Shown here: in pieces, positions 53,966 to 63,029 of the stretch | Layout of the letters: every line of letters begins with the position of its first letter | Position numbering within the stretch: position 1 is the stretch's first letter | Assembly (NCBI GenBank): GCA_964640125.1 | Contig: CAZXGG010000013.1 | Span: 1 to 64,000 of the forward strand | Reading direction: 5' to 3' | Length of the DNA stretch: 64,000 bases | Source: G020353115 sp964640125 | Lineage (GTDB): Bacteria; Bacteroidota; Bacteroidia; Bacteroidales; VadinHA17 | The notes under the pieces: model-generated | Told to the model about the DNA's origin: nothing | Databases searched by the model: none | What the model saw: only the letters and a program-made list of their open reading frames with translations | Made by a program: the position numbers and the translations under genes

Positions 53966-54412
53966 CTATTGATGAATAGCGCGGGAGTTCCCTTCCACGT
54001 TATTATTTTGGGAAAGTCCTGACCGGATAAACAGGATCAACAGGATTATTCCCATCAGAAGATCACCGGCTCCCGATAAAATAACCAGAGCGATACTTTC
54101 AATGAAAAAGTAGTAGGAAAAGAGAAATATCGCTGCCAGGAATTTGATGAAAATGGAGAGTTGAACAAGGTCAACACACCGCTTTATCCTGCGAACTGCA
54201 AAGATATAAATGGCTGCCATGACCAGGTGAAATACACCTGCCTGTGTCGGGAAAAACTTTTCAGTTACTTCAAATCCGAACCGGTTCAATAAACCGGGTG
54301 GAAAGAGGATCAGAAATAGCCCCACGATAAACGAATGTAAGGCGATTAACCATAAGAATAGTATCAAAAACCGAAACATCCTTTGCTGGTGGGAAACCGT
54401 TGAAGATTTCAT
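53966..54412 (-). CDS. Small membrane protein, four helices, unknown function
   Basis: 148 residues with four hydrophobic segments (for example FLILFLWLIALHSFIVGLFL and SIALVILSGAGDLLMGIILL). No motif of a known transporter or enzyme was recognised. It converges with the mvh operon, 56 bp from the zinc-ribbon stop, and stands between that operon and the CPBP protease gene. It may mark the end of the hydrogenase island. Confidence 0.6.
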   Translation of the reverse strand: MKSSTVSHQQRMFRFLILFLWLIALHSFIVGLFLILFPPGLLNRFGFEVTEKFFPTQAGVFHLVMAAIYIFAVRRIKRCVDLVQLSIFIKFLAAIFLFSYYFFIESIALVILSGAGDLLMGIILLILFIRSGLSQNNNVEGNSRAIHQ

Positions 54413-54502
54413 AAGACCTGTTATAAATTGTTTCTGTAAATTTCGATAGAAAATTTCAGTTGAGCAACTGGTTTTGGATAATGAATCGGAAAATTATCCG
54501 AT

Positions 54503-54561
54503 GTAGAGACGTTGCATGCTTTGGCAGCCGTAGCTTTAGCGTAGGATGGCAACGTCTCTAC
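54503..54561. repeat. 59-bp element with 13-bp perfect terminal inverted repeats
   Basis: GTAGAGACGTTGC (54503-54515) and GCAACGTCTCTAC (54549-54561) are perfect inverted repeats around 33 bp. The right end supplies the TAG stop (54558-54560) of the CPBP gene, so the insertion set the C-terminus of that protein. The end sequence is shared with the palindrome at 55582. Confidence 0.75.
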
Positions 54562-55490
54562 GTCTCGCGTGTTCCCGCATCAACCTTCTCCACCAACATC
54601 CTCCAGCTTCCCCATTCAAACCTCCGGGATAAAATCAGGATAAAAATGACAGAGACCATAACGAACTCCACCAGATCAACCAGGGGATTAAGATTCTGAA
54701 TCTCAAATAGGGCGGGTGTTTGTAAAGTAGAGGAGTCATGGGTGAAAAAGATGGAGAGAAAAATGTTGTTGATGGCATGAACGCCCAGAGCCAGTTCAAG
54801 ACCATCATCCATGATGGTGATGATCCCAAAGAAAAGCCCGAAAAGCAAATATTGCGGCATGGTGAGAGCAAATCCGTATTCTTTGACCTCCGGGTTGAAG
54901 GCATGAAGCAGGCCAAAGACCAGTGAAGTGACCAGCATCGGGATCCATCGGTTTTTCGATAGAACAGCCAGACCTTGCATTAAATACCCCCTGAACAGTA
55001 CCTCTTCAAAGGAGGTTTGAAAGGGTATAAACAGGATGGTGACCAGGATCAGTATGAAGAAGTGGGATGGATCAAAATTGAAACTAAAATTCCCGGGTTC
55101 AAGGATAAAGTGAATAACAAAGACAATCGTCCATAGGATCATCCAGGTTAATACTCCAAACCAGAACCGGAAATAATCGAACCGTTTTCTACCGGTCAGG
55201 GTGTCCGTAATGGTCCGTTTATGGAATCCATGAATCAGGAAAAGAAGAACGATCAGCCCGGTGAGAAATGGGAGCACCATCAGCACCAGACCGATGTTCG
55301 GATCTATGCCGAATGCTGCAAAATCGGTGATATTTGAAGCATCGGGCATCTGCCCGCTCTCCAGCGCTTTTACAAAAAGTAAAATGGTAAATGGAATCGC
55401 TCCAACCTGCGTGGCGGCAAAAACAATGATAAGGGTTACAAAATACCGCCAGAAATGATTCTTTCCATTGAAACCTTTATTTAAATACAT
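54558..55490 (-). CDS. CPBP-family intramembrane metalloprotease
   Basis: 310 residues from the ATG at 55490 (MYLNKGFNGKNHFW); the frame is open to 55556. About eight membrane helices. The Abi/CPBP motifs are present: FEEVLFRGYLMQG (catalytic Glu-Glu and Arg), SLVFGLLHAFNPE (His) and HAINNIFLSI (His/Asn). Family members include CAAX prenyl proteases and immunity-type proteins; the substrate here is unknown. The last residues and the stop are formed by a short inverted-repeat element. Confidence 0.82.
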   Translation of the reverse strand: MYLNKGFNGKNHFWRYFVTLIIVFAATQVGAIPFTILLFVKALESGQMPDASNITDFAAFGIDPNIGLVLMVLPFLTGLIVLLFLIHGFHKRTITDTLTGRKRFDYFRFWFGVLTWMILWTIVFVIHFILEPGNFSFNFDPSHFFILILVTILFIPFQTSFEEVLFRGYLMQGLAVLSKNRWIPMLVTSLVFGLLHAFNPEVKEYGFALTMPQYLLFGLFFGIITIMDDGLELALGVHAINNIFLSIFFTHDSSTLQTPALFEIQNLNPLVDLVEFVMVSVIFILILSRRFEWGSWRMLVEKVDAGTRET

Positions 55491-55581
55491 AGATATTGTT
55501 GGTGGTATAAACAAGGGAAGATACGAATAATCTTTGTTAATGGTTACTGGATCCAATAAGGAATCGGAGGTAATTTATTGA

Positions 55582-55605
55582 AGAGACGCGATTAATCGCG
55601 TCTCT
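55582..55605. repeat. Perfect 24-bp palindrome related to the 54503 element
   Basis: AGAGACGCGATT followed by AATCGCGTCTCT, without a spacer, then ACG. The outer AGAGACG/CGTCTCT is the same as the ends of the element at 54503-54561. It lies 92 bp upstream of the CPBP start. Confidence 0.7.
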
Positions 55606-55918
55606 ACGTCGGATAATAAATTATACTTCAATTCTCTGTATTTCCTGTCTTTACAAATATTAAAATTCCCGGTCCGCAATCCGTAATTTCATCCCCCTCC
55701 CCACTCATTTCTCACTTCTCCTCACTTACTTCTTTCAGTCCCTCCGGGACGCTTTTGTTGTGTCTGTCCAATACAGCTGCCTATTATCTTTTAGTCCCTC
55801 CGGGACAACGCTAAATGTCTGACGTTTAATTTGTTTATAGGTCCTTTTTTGGTAAATAATAGCAAATATCGGTTTCTTTTTCCTTATCAACTTATAACTT
55901 ATAATTTTCATCTCCCAC
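55606..55918. other. Spacer without genes, with heptad runs and a repeated CTCCGGGAC word
   Basis: No gene is seen. Heptad-phase runs occur at 55671-55733 (GGTCCGC AATCCGT AATTTCA, then CTCATTT CTCACTT) and at 55883-55917 (CTTATCA ACTTATA ACTTATA), the second ending at the stop of the transglutaminase-like gene. The word AGTCCCTCCGGGAC occurs twice, near 55737 and 55793. Confidence 0.6.
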
Positions 55919-56926
55919 TCACCTCACCTCCACCCGGTACATCAGGGTTGATTCGCCATTGACAAAGATGGTAATGACATAGTTTCCCCTCTTTTCTACG
56001 GTATGATGGAAGAGGTATTGATTGCCCCGTTTTTCAAAGCTTGCTTTGTCGCTATACCGTTCATTGCTCTGGTGGACCAGGATCTCATCGATTCTCCGAT
56101 CTGAAGTAAATTCAAATGCAATCGATCTCCCGGTTTTTGTCAGAATCGTTCCTTCCGTAGGTTTGAAGTTAGAGATGTCGTATTCCAGGAATCCTCCCTT
56201 TACCAGGGGAAAACTGACAAACTCATTCCATGAAACATTCTTCTCGAGCAGCTGCCATTTGGGATCTTCAGGAAAGTGATCAAAAATGAATTTATCAGGG
56301 GGAGTCAGGTAAAATCCCTGCCTGAATTTCCTTGTGAATTTGGTAACACCCGGATCCGTATATCCACTTGACCAGGTGGGATCGAGCAGATACCACCGGT
56401 TGTTGAGCTTTACTGCATTCCACGTGTGATTTGAGTTATCCAGCACCGATCCTCCCCTGATCTCCAGGTTGTTCCTGCCATATCCGTCGATCGCTTCTGC
56501 CTCAATTCCGGATTTATTACACAGGGTAATGAATAATCTTGAATAGCCGTCGCAGACAGCCCTTTTGTTTTTTATAACCTCATCTACAATACGATCGTTC
56601 TCTTCAGCCATAAGCCGTTGAAGCTCCTCTTCAGTGGAGTAGGTGAAGCGAATGGGAGCACTTCCTTTATGGAAAGCTTTGGTATCGTAATTGATATTTG
56701 CAGCGATCCAGGTAAAGATCGCTCTTGCTTTTTCGTAATCCTTTGTTAGGACTTCGGTCAGGTCATTTGCTAATTTGTCGATATCCCTGTAATTGCCACC
56801 CAGACTAAGAGCATGACCATCAATGGCTGAATAATCAGCCGTAACGGGATCAATAGCTTGTGAATGCCCTGGCTTCAGGTTCATAAAAGCTATGCCAATC
56901 AAACAAATGTATATCAGGTTTTTCAT
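55919..56926 (-). CDS. Secreted transglutaminase-like protein
   Basis: 335 residues with a signal peptide (MKNLIYICLIGIAFMNLKPG). The transglutaminase-like core has the catalytic triad pieces in order: Cys in KRAVCDGYSRLF, His in NSNHTWNAVKL-type context (HTWNAVKLNNRWY) and Asp in LLDPTW. The C-terminal 100 residues are beta-rich and may be a binding domain. Members of this group may act as peptidases on cell-surface or foreign peptides. It is monocistronic. Confidence 0.83.
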   Translation of the reverse strand: MKNLIYICLIGIAFMNLKPGHSQAIDPVTADYSAIDGHALSLGGNYRDIDKLANDLTEVLTKDYEKARAIFTWIAANINYDTKAFHKGSAPIRFTYSTEEELQRLMAEENDRIVDEVIKNKRAVCDGYSRLFITLCNKSGIEAEAIDGYGRNNLEIRGGSVLDNSNHTWNAVKLNNRWYLLDPTWSSGYTDPGVTKFTRKFRQGFYLTPPDKFIFDHFPEDPKWQLLEKNVSWNEFVSFPLVKGGFLEYDISNFKPTEGTILTKTGRSIAFEFTSDRRIDEILVHQSNERYSDKASFEKRGNQYLFHHTVEKRGNYVITIFVNGESTLMYRVEVR

Positions 56927-57360
56927 CGCTGTTTTTATAGGTCAACGACCCGGGAGGATCGTTGTACTGTGATCTCTGTTCCCGGAAAAATACAAAAAAA
57001 ATCGAAATAGTACCTCTCAGTCGTACCCCGAGTTTGAATCGGGGCACGACAAGCCCCCTCGTCGCTCGACTTCAGATCGGGCGACGAGTAATCGGAATCC
57101 TTGCTCTTTATACGTTACCCCCTGCCAGCCCTTCATCCGTCAGACCGGCCAATCGGTCAGACGGTCCTGCCTGCCCTTCAGCCGTCAGGCAGTGACAGTA
57201 TTTTTATCGATGAATTCTGCGGTTTTTAAGTCCCATAGCCATGCCTGCGGCACGTAAACCCTGCCCGCGGCAGGCGGGCGGCGAGGCAGGGTCGCCCTAC
57301 ATAAAGTATAGAAAAACCGGACTTATCGTTTATCCTGATCAGTCTCTTTAAAACGAACAA
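56927..57360. other. 434-bp spacer without genes, with palindromic repeats
   Basis: No gene was found. A hairpin TCGTACCCCGA (57021-57031)/TCGGGGCACGA (57039-57049) with one mismatch, GC-rich words such as CCTGCCCGCGGCAGGCGGG near 57267, and CGTCAGACCGG/CGGTCAGACGG words near 57145 make up most of it. The GT(A/G)CCCCGA word recurs at 58613. Confidence 0.55.
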
Positions 57361-58539
57361 CTATGAGTCGGCTTTTCTCAGCCTCCAATAGATCGAAACA
57401 AATCGGACCAGCATAATCAGCATCAGTGGGAACATTGCTGGATTAAACTCCTGTGGAATAACCTTCCAGAACAGAAGGTTGAGCAGCAAGAGGATACCGG
57501 TAATCAGGATGTATACCCTGAAGATCCGTTTCCCCAACAATCCCTGGATCAGGAAAACCGGAAAATGGAGCGGGAAAGCCCATAAAATATTGAGATTTTG
57601 ATGCATACCATTATGATCACTGAATCCCCAGAGCAACAACAATAAAATGCCCTGTAATCCGATGATAGAAAAAAAGATGGTATCCGGCCAGACTATCCGG
57701 ACACTTTTTTTCATTTCTAAAATGGTCAGCACCAGGACAACCAGGAAGATACCCCATAAAACGATGCTGGGTGACCACCAGGCAGGGGAGGAGGACCCAC
57801 TATTTTCTGCCTGGTAAACGACCTGGATATCATCAAAAAGATCACGATTTTTTTCCTGATCCACTTGTTGCATCAGTTCCAGTGGGAGAAACATGCTTTC
57901 GCGGAAGGTCATGGTTTTGTCAGAAGGGATTCCCAGCAACAGGTCAATACCCAGATGGGTCCAGGGTATCGGTTCAAGATAGATCGCCAGGTTTTGCCGG
58001 AATGTCAGTTCCTGAAGCGTATTGTATTGTGAGAAGTATTCTGGTTCGTTGATGGCGGAATCGATCAGATCCAGCACCTTCGTCGTACAATTGATGTAAA
58101 AGAAATCGTACAGGTAGTACCGGTTCTTCGGTAGGTAATGCACCTCGAGGAGATAGAAGATCTTATCTTTCTCTTCCTGGGAGAGGTTAAGTTTCTGCTC
58201 GAAAATGGAACGCTTTTCCATCCTGTATTCAATCTTGAAATCAGAAAAGTTGTAACGCGACAGGGTATACATCAGTCTGCCACGGATGAATTTCAAATAA
58301 AAATGTGGGGTGCTGAAATCGAAGGTCCCAAAGTTATAGACCACATCAAATCCGTTGACCGGATCTGCTACCCGCAGTGCAGTATGACCGAAAACAGAAT
58401 AGACTTCTGTTCCCGGATCGCAGGTTAACAGGCTGATCTGTGCCTGTTCGGAGAGATAACCCCCTTGACCGTATGTTCTGGTCATTCCGGGAGTCAGGAA
58501 TACGAAAAGGAATACAATAAAGTAACTTCGGATTTTCAT
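57361..58539 (-). CDS. DUF4105 domain membrane protein
   Basis: 392 residues from the ATG at 58539 (MKIRSYFIVFLFVFL), which provides a signal peptide; the frame extends to 58581. The N-terminal domain has EVYSVFGHTALRV and FFYINCTTKVLDL, the His and Cys pattern of DUF4105/Lnb-like domains, which resemble NlpC/P60-type cysteine enzymes. The last 130 residues have four membrane helices. Envelope lipid or lipoprotein modification is a possible role, but the function in Bacteroidota is not established. Confidence 0.8.
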   Translation of the reverse strand: MKIRSYFIVFLFVFLTPGMTRTYGQGGYLSEQAQISLLTCDPGTEVYSVFGHTALRVADPVNGFDVVYNFGTFDFSTPHFYLKFIRGRLMYTLSRYNFSDFKIEYRMEKRSIFEQKLNLSQEEKDKIFYLLEVHYLPKNRYYLYDFFYINCTTKVLDLIDSAINEPEYFSQYNTLQELTFRQNLAIYLEPIPWTHLGIDLLLGIPSDKTMTFRESMFLPLELMQQVDQEKNRDLFDDIQVVYQAENSGSSSPAWWSPSIVLWGIFLVVLVLTILEMKKSVRIVWPDTIFFSIIGLQGILLLLLWGFSDHNGMHQNLNILWAFPLHFPVFLIQGLLGKRIFRVYILITGILLLLNLLFWKVIPQEFNPAMFPLMLIMLVRFVSIYWRLRKADS

Positions 58540-59168
58540 TTCATTATTAAAACGGATTTCTCCATCTGATTCGCGCCTCAATTTAATTGAAATCTTTTAA
58601 AAAACATCGATTGTTGTGCCCCGACTTCACCAAAGGTATCGCTTTGCGACAGTTCGGGGTACAACTTTTTGATCTATTGGTAATTAATTTTGGGGTGCCC
58701 TTTGGTGGAAACCTCGAAGTTACTGCGTGAGTTTGTGATACTATTTATCCTCTACAAGGAATCAAATTTTTTATGCTAATGATCTTCCAATAATCCATGC
58801 CCTACGGGCAAGGGTTTGATTCCTTAACAAAAGAGAGAGTAAATTACCAGCTTGGGCGACGAATATTTAGGATCCAATAATCGTACCCTGAATTTTACAT
58901 AGTGATCCCTTTGGAAGAAATCGGGGCATGACGGGGAATATCCGAATAGTCGGGTGATGAAATGGCCCCTTACAGGTTGGGCTTATTCCCTTTAAGTCTG
59001 ACAAAGGCATGGCTATACCACCACTGGGCCTTTTTTTTATCAAATCCGAAATTCGAAATTACTTGCCATGCTTTCAGCATGTCTTATGAGACCGCCCGCC
59101 TGAATGAATTCAATCGGGCAGGCTACGCTCAATTCGCAATCCGCAATTCAAAATAAACTCTGTATTCG
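58540..59168. other. 629-bp spacer without convincing genes
   Basis: It contains the hairpin at 58613-58665, a second AATCGGGGCATGAC word near 58918, and heptad runs at 59042-59062 (AAATCCG AAATTCG AAATTAC) and 59130-59157 (CAATTCG CAATCCG CAATTCA). A 64-codon frame at 58962 has no family features and includes the repeat words. Confidence 0.5.
58613..58665 (+). repeat. Imperfect hairpin with T-tract, CCCCGA family
   Basis: GTTGTGCCCCGACT (58613-58626) pairs with AGTTCGGGGTACAAC (58651-58665) with one mismatch and one bulge, followed by TTTTT. The arm shares GT(A/G)CCCCGA with the hairpin at 57021. Confidence 0.5.
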
Positions 59169-59666
59169 TTACTCCACACCCCACGGATACCCATCCCTCA
59201 CCTCGCAGTAGCTTCCCTGGGTGGTTGCAGAAAACCGGAACACCACCGTCATGGTATCGCCATATCCCTCGATAATTCGAAGGATATACATACCATATTC
59301 CAGGGGTCCGATGGTGTATTCGATGTCATACAGACAGAGGCAATTACATGCCGGGTTTATATCAGTCTCTGTTATGGTAATTGCCCGCTTCTGATCTACT
59401 GTAGTTTTGATATCCACATCATCAATGCAGCAATTAAAAGCCACATTTATCCTGTTAATCTTCAGATAATTGTCATTTACCGTTTGATATTCAATGCAAT
59501 CCTGTTTTGCAGAAACCAGCGATTTAAAGGTTTTGCAGTTGCTATGTTTTATGTCGGATACGTTTAGTGGTCCAGTAGCCGGTTCCTGCTCATTTTCGCA
59601 TGAAATCAAAAAGGGAATACAAATGAAAATGAACAGAAAACCTTTGATAAAAAGATTTCTTTTCAT
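59169..59666 (-). CDS. Cysteine-rich lipoprotein of unknown function
   Basis: 165 residues from the ATG at 59666 (MKRNLFIKGFLFIFI); the frame is open to 59714 but the later start gives a proper signal with lipobox FLISC. The mature part has many cysteines (FNCCIDDVD, PACNCLCLYD, SYCEVRDG) and looks beta-rich. I do not recognise a family. A perfect 33-nt hairpin with T-tract lies upstream and separates it from the gene at 59870. Confidence 0.6.
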   Translation of the reverse strand: MKRNLFIKGFLFIFICIPFLISCENEQEPATGPLNVSDIKHSNCKTFKSLVSAKQDCIEYQTVNDNYLKINRINVAFNCCIDDVDIKTTVDQKRAITITETDINPACNCLCLYDIEYTIGPLEYGMYILRIIEGYGDTMTVVFRFSATTQGSYCEVRDGYPWGVE

Positions 59667-59729
59667 GGTTGTGTTAGGCTGTTGTATTTGGCAGGGAAAT
59701 GGTACAATTTTCATGCCGGAAATAACTGA

Positions 59730-59766
59730 GAAAAGTGATACGATGACTTGGAGTCATCGTATCACT
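59730..59766 (-). terminator. Perfect 33-nt hairpin with T-tract (copy 2 of 3)
   Basis: AGTGATACGATGACT (59734-59748) and AGTCATCGTATCACT (59752-59766) pair over 15 bp with a 3-nt loop; T4 follows on the minus strand. It ends the transcript of the gene at 59870-60454. Confidence 0.75.
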
Positions 59767-59869
59767 ATTGGTTCTGATTAATCTGGTGTTTTAACCAAAA
59801 TGGATTTTAACCATCTAAATTTACCCCTGCAGTCATCCCGGAAAAAAAAGGGACGGATTCAGTCCTTAT

Positions 59870-60454
59870 TTATTGTTGTGAATTATTCAGGTAATCAATG
59901 ATGGAGGAATTATCGCTGTTGCATCTCTGGATCGTATACTGAAATGCTTTTTGCATTTGGGAAGGGATATTTTTAGCCTGTGCCTCCTGATTGAATTCGA
60001 GGATCACTTCTGTTTTTTTCAGGTACCGTTTGTTTTTAAAGTCTTTTCCGCTGAGTCGTGTTACTTTGATCTTCCTTTTGTTGTTTGGCTGAAGGATAAG
60101 GCAGATATTCCGGCTGAATTTCTCAATGGCTAGCTTAATGCTGTTGGGATCAATCTCTTTCAAGGGAAGCTCATAAACCGATTTGACCATGGGTTTTCCT
60201 TCCGTCTTGTCGTAGCGTTCCAGGATCAGTTTACAACCCTTTATCTGAGCCAGTTTGAAGAAGCGGATATCATTTCCGTATTCGAATTCTTTCAAACTTG
60301 ACTGCTTCCGAATGGGAACGGTTGTACTGGATTCGATGTTTTTCCCAATCCATACCAGTGCATCCTCCTGGTTGATGAAATCTTGACCATGAACCAGGGA
60401 ATGGAACGAACTGAATACAATTAATCCAACAAAAGCCCTTACTTTTTGCTTCAT
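59870..60454 (-). CDS. Exported protein of unknown function
   Basis: 194 residues with a signal peptide (MKQKVRAFVGLIVFSSFHSLVHG). The mature protein is mixed alpha/beta, lysine-rich, with no cysteine motif or known domain that I recognise. It may be periplasmic. It stands alone, with a terminator-like hairpin about 100 bp after the stop. Confidence 0.6.
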   Translation of the reverse strand: MKQKVRAFVGLIVFSSFHSLVHGQDFINQEDALVWIGKNIESSTTVPIRKQSSLKEFEYGNDIRFFKLAQIKGCKLILERYDKTEGKPMVKSVYELPLKEIDPNSIKLAIEKFSRNICLILQPNNKRKIKVTRLSGKDFKNKRYLKKTEVILEFNQEAQAKNIPSQMQKAFQYTIQRCNSDNSSIIDYLNNSQQ

Positions 60455-60943
60455 TTACATCACCGGTAAACCAAAAGCTCCAATTCGTCTCATCTGGGAG
60501 ACATTCCTGGAGATCTGTTTGCACACCACTGGGGCATGAATTCAATAGGTTGAAAATCATTGCAAAGGTAAGGAATTTTTATGAAATATCGTTTTTCGTA
60601 ATCCAGCCTATTCATCTAACCAGAGGCCCTGGAGGCGACATACTATTATACCTGTGGAAGTTTATATTGTGCATTTGGGGTTTAGGCAAGTTTGTCCCCC
60701 TTGACGGATTCTGCTATAATTTATTTCAATATATTTATAATATATATTTGAAAGTCAGGATTCTAGAGATCAGGAAAAGGAATCTGTCTTTTGAACAATC
60801 GGAGCACATTTGACAGGCACGAACACCGATAAACGAATACCGATACGGGCCCTGTAACAAAAACTCACGGGGTGACTTCGAGTCACCCCGTGAGTAAATT
60901 AATAAAAACAGAAAGTTGGACTAAAGATGCGCCTTGTAAGATT
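60455..60943. other. 489-bp spacer without convincing genes
   Basis: An 87-codon frame at 60550 on the plus strand has no family features, is poor in structure and is taken as chance. A heptad run GAACACC GATAAAC GAATACC lies at 60821-60848, and the third 33-nt hairpin at 60863. Confidence 0.5.
60858..60895 (-). terminator. Perfect 33-nt hairpin with T-tract (copy 3 of 3)
   Basis: ACTCACGGGGTGACT (60863-60877) and AGTCACCCCGTGAGT (60881-60895) pair over 15 bp with a 3-nt loop, followed by T-rich sequence on the minus strand. It lies 49 bp after the GH18 gene stop. The stem differs from copy 1 at one base pair, with both arms changed together. Confidence 0.8.
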
Positions 60944-62083
60944 CTAATTAAAGGACCGGATTTCCTCATCGATGGCATTCAAAAGACTGATGCTATTCAC
61001 CGGTGAATCGTGGCCCAGTTCCCAAATCATGATACCTGCAAAATCATTCTCCACGACATACCGGGTCTTGGCTTTGATCGTTTCAATGCCATTGTAATAA
61101 ATATTTGCAACCTGATCAGCATAGGGTGCTTCGGGATACTCTTCGACGATCCGGCTATAGGAGATTCCACCGCCATTGTTGTCAAAATCCCTGCCGTAGA
61201 AAGGAACCCCCAGCAGGATCTTTGATTTTGGCCATTGCCTGTAATTGACCCAGTAAGCCAATCCGGTCGATTGGGCGGTTGAACTGGTACCAATCGCATC
61301 TTCATAAGAGGAGTGGGGCCCCGGATCTGACCATGATCCCGTAAAATCATAACACATGATCATGATGTCATCTGCGTAATCCCTGATCCTGTCGAGGTAG
61401 TGTCTCCCTCCCCAGTCACTGGCATAGAGATCGACGGAGATCTTTTTATTATACGGTGCAAGATCCTCCTTCAACCCTTTCAGGATGTTGACAAATGCCT
61501 GACTCTCATATTGATTTACCGTTCCCGTATATAATCCCGACCAGTATTCCCAGTCAATGTCCACCCCGTCAAAACAGTAGGCAAATACATAATGCCGGAG
61601 GCTTTTGACAAACCGTTCCGCAGCATCCGGGTCATTGGCTATCTCCGGAAAGTTCCAGGAGTCATTTCCTCCACCAATGGAGAAATAGGCTTCCACGCCG
61701 TGTGCATGCGCTTTTTCAATGAGTTCCCGGGCATTTGTAAGGTCGGCGAAGTCTATCCCGCCGGTTATTTTTGGATAGGCAAATGCATAGACAACACGTG
61801 TGATCTTGTCCCATTGGATGGAATCTATCGGAAGGATATCGTGTTTCCAGGAGGGATAAAATCCCACCACCTGCCAGGTATACTCCTTGGGAACAAATGT
61901 CGAAGTACAGGCGGGTTCGGTCAAATAGGGATCAACAAAAGGTTCTTCTTCATCTGAACAGGAAATCAAAAACATGATTAATCCGGCGAACAGAAAAAGA
62001 AATGCGAGAATCCGTGGAATCCGGGAACAATTCCTGCTATCCGAATTTCTGCATTTCTGAAAGTAGTGTTGAAAGCTTATCAT
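60944..62083 (-). CDS. GH18 family glycosidase lipoprotein (chitinase-like)
   Basis: 379 residues. A hydrophobic signal at residues 25-42 ends in the lipobox LISC (Cys42), preceded by an unusually long polar stretch, so the true start may be later at a non-ATG codon. The GH18 catalytic motif DxxDxDxE is FDGVDIDWEYW with Glu179 as acid. SIGGGNDSWNF and MCYDFTGSWSDPGP are further family segments. It should cut chitin, chito-oligosaccharides or N-glycan cores outside the cell membrane. The 5' end overlaps the aldo/keto reductase gene by 47 bp. Confidence 0.85.
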   Translation of the reverse strand: MISFQHYFQKCRNSDSRNCSRIPRILAFLFLFAGLIMFLISCSDEEEPFVDPYLTEPACTSTFVPKEYTWQVVGFYPSWKHDILPIDSIQWDKITRVVYAFAYPKITGGIDFADLTNARELIEKAHAHGVEAYFSIGGGNDSWNFPEIANDPDAAERFVKSLRHYVFAYCFDGVDIDWEYWSGLYTGTVNQYESQAFVNILKGLKEDLAPYNKKISVDLYASDWGGRHYLDRIRDYADDIMIMCYDFTGSWSDPGPHSSYEDAIGTSSTAQSTGLAYWVNYRQWPKSKILLGVPFYGRDFDNNGGGISYSRIVEEYPEAPYADQVANIYYNGIETIKAKTRYVVENDFAGIMIWELGHDSPVNSISLLNAIDEEIRSFN

Positions 62084-63029
62084 GATATAGGGTTTTCAGA
62101 AACAGCATATCGTGATCATTGATCTTCTCCAGGTCAGCAATGTTTTGCATCACCTGTTTCTCATTCCTCATTCCGGGGATGACCGTTGAAACTTCCCGGA
62201 AGCTGAGATCGAAACGCAGAGCCAGTGCTCCAGGTGTTGTTTCATATTTTTTTGCCATTTGCCAGACCGGCAACAAATATTCTTCTGCCTGTGCAAGGAT
62301 CTCAGGATTGAGTCGGGTGGAACGATGGTCATCCTCCCCGAAGCGTGAATTCCGGTCAAATTTACCGGTTAACAATCCGAATTGCAACGGCATTCTTGCA
62401 ATGATACCATATTGATTATCTGATATTTCCGGTAGGGAAGGGACGATTCGCTGGTTGATGATGCTGAGCACGACCTGGAATCCATTACCTATTCGGCGAC
62501 TAGTAAAGAATTCCAATTCCGGAGCGGGATCATAGGTGTTGAGCGAAATTCCCCAGTAACGGATTTTACCCTCTTTTTGCAGATCCTCCATTGCCCGGAT
62601 GCATTCTCCTTTTTCCAGGTCAGCAATCCGGGCTGTATGCAACTGGAAATAATCGATGGTTTCCCTTTTCAGCCTTTGCAGGCTTTGTGTGCAAGCGTGT
62701 ATCAGGTAATCATAGGTATAGTCGAACTGGATCTCTCCAGTCTCGTTTAGCCGGTGACCTGCCTTGGTGGCGATAATTACCTCCGGATGATTTCCAAATA
62801 CCCGACCGATCAGCTCCTCGGAGTGTCCCAGGCCATAAAAGTCAGCCGTATCATAGAAATTTATCCCATGCTCGAAGGCTATTTTCAGTGCCTTTATGGA
62901 AGCGGGATCGTCGGTTTTGCCCCATCCGATCGCGAGGTCACCGGCATATGCCGGGCCACCGATTGCCCAGGCTCCAAATCCGATTTCGCTGACACGTATT
63001 TCCGTATTTCCAAATCGACGGTAATTCAT
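62037..63029 (-). CDS. Aldo/keto reductase
   Basis: 330 residues. MNYRRFGNTEIRVSEIGFG and the catalytic tetrad segments are present: Asp and Tyr in NFYDTADFYGLGHSEE, Lys in IIATKAGHR and His in YFQLHTARI. It reduces or oxidises an unknown carbonyl substrate with NADPH. It is upstream of the GH18 gene on the same strand and overlaps it, so the two may be cotranscribed. Confidence 0.9.
   Translation of the reverse strand: MNYRRFGNTEIRVSEIGFGAWAIGGPAYAGDLAIGWGKTDDPASIKALKIAFEHGINFYDTADFYGLGHSEELIGRVFGNHPEVIIATKAGHRLNETGEIQFDYTYDYLIHACTQSLQRLKRETIDYFQLHTARIADLEKGECIRAMEDLQKEGKIRYWGISLNTYDPAPELEFFTSRRIGNGFQVVLSIINQRIVPSLPEISDNQYGIIARMPLQFGLLTGKFDRNSRFGEDDHRSTRLNPEILAQAEEYLLPVWQMAKKYETTPGALALRFDLSFREVSTVIPGMRNEKQVMQNIADLEKINDHDMLFLKTLYHDKLSTLLSEMQKFG

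Noticed and set aside
58962..59156. 64-codon open frame on the plus strand
   Set aside because: Runs through heptad repeats and other spacer words, with no protein family features.
60550..60813. 87-codon open frame on the plus strand in a spacer
   Set aside because: AT-rich, no domain, no operon partner and no upstream signal; taken as chance.
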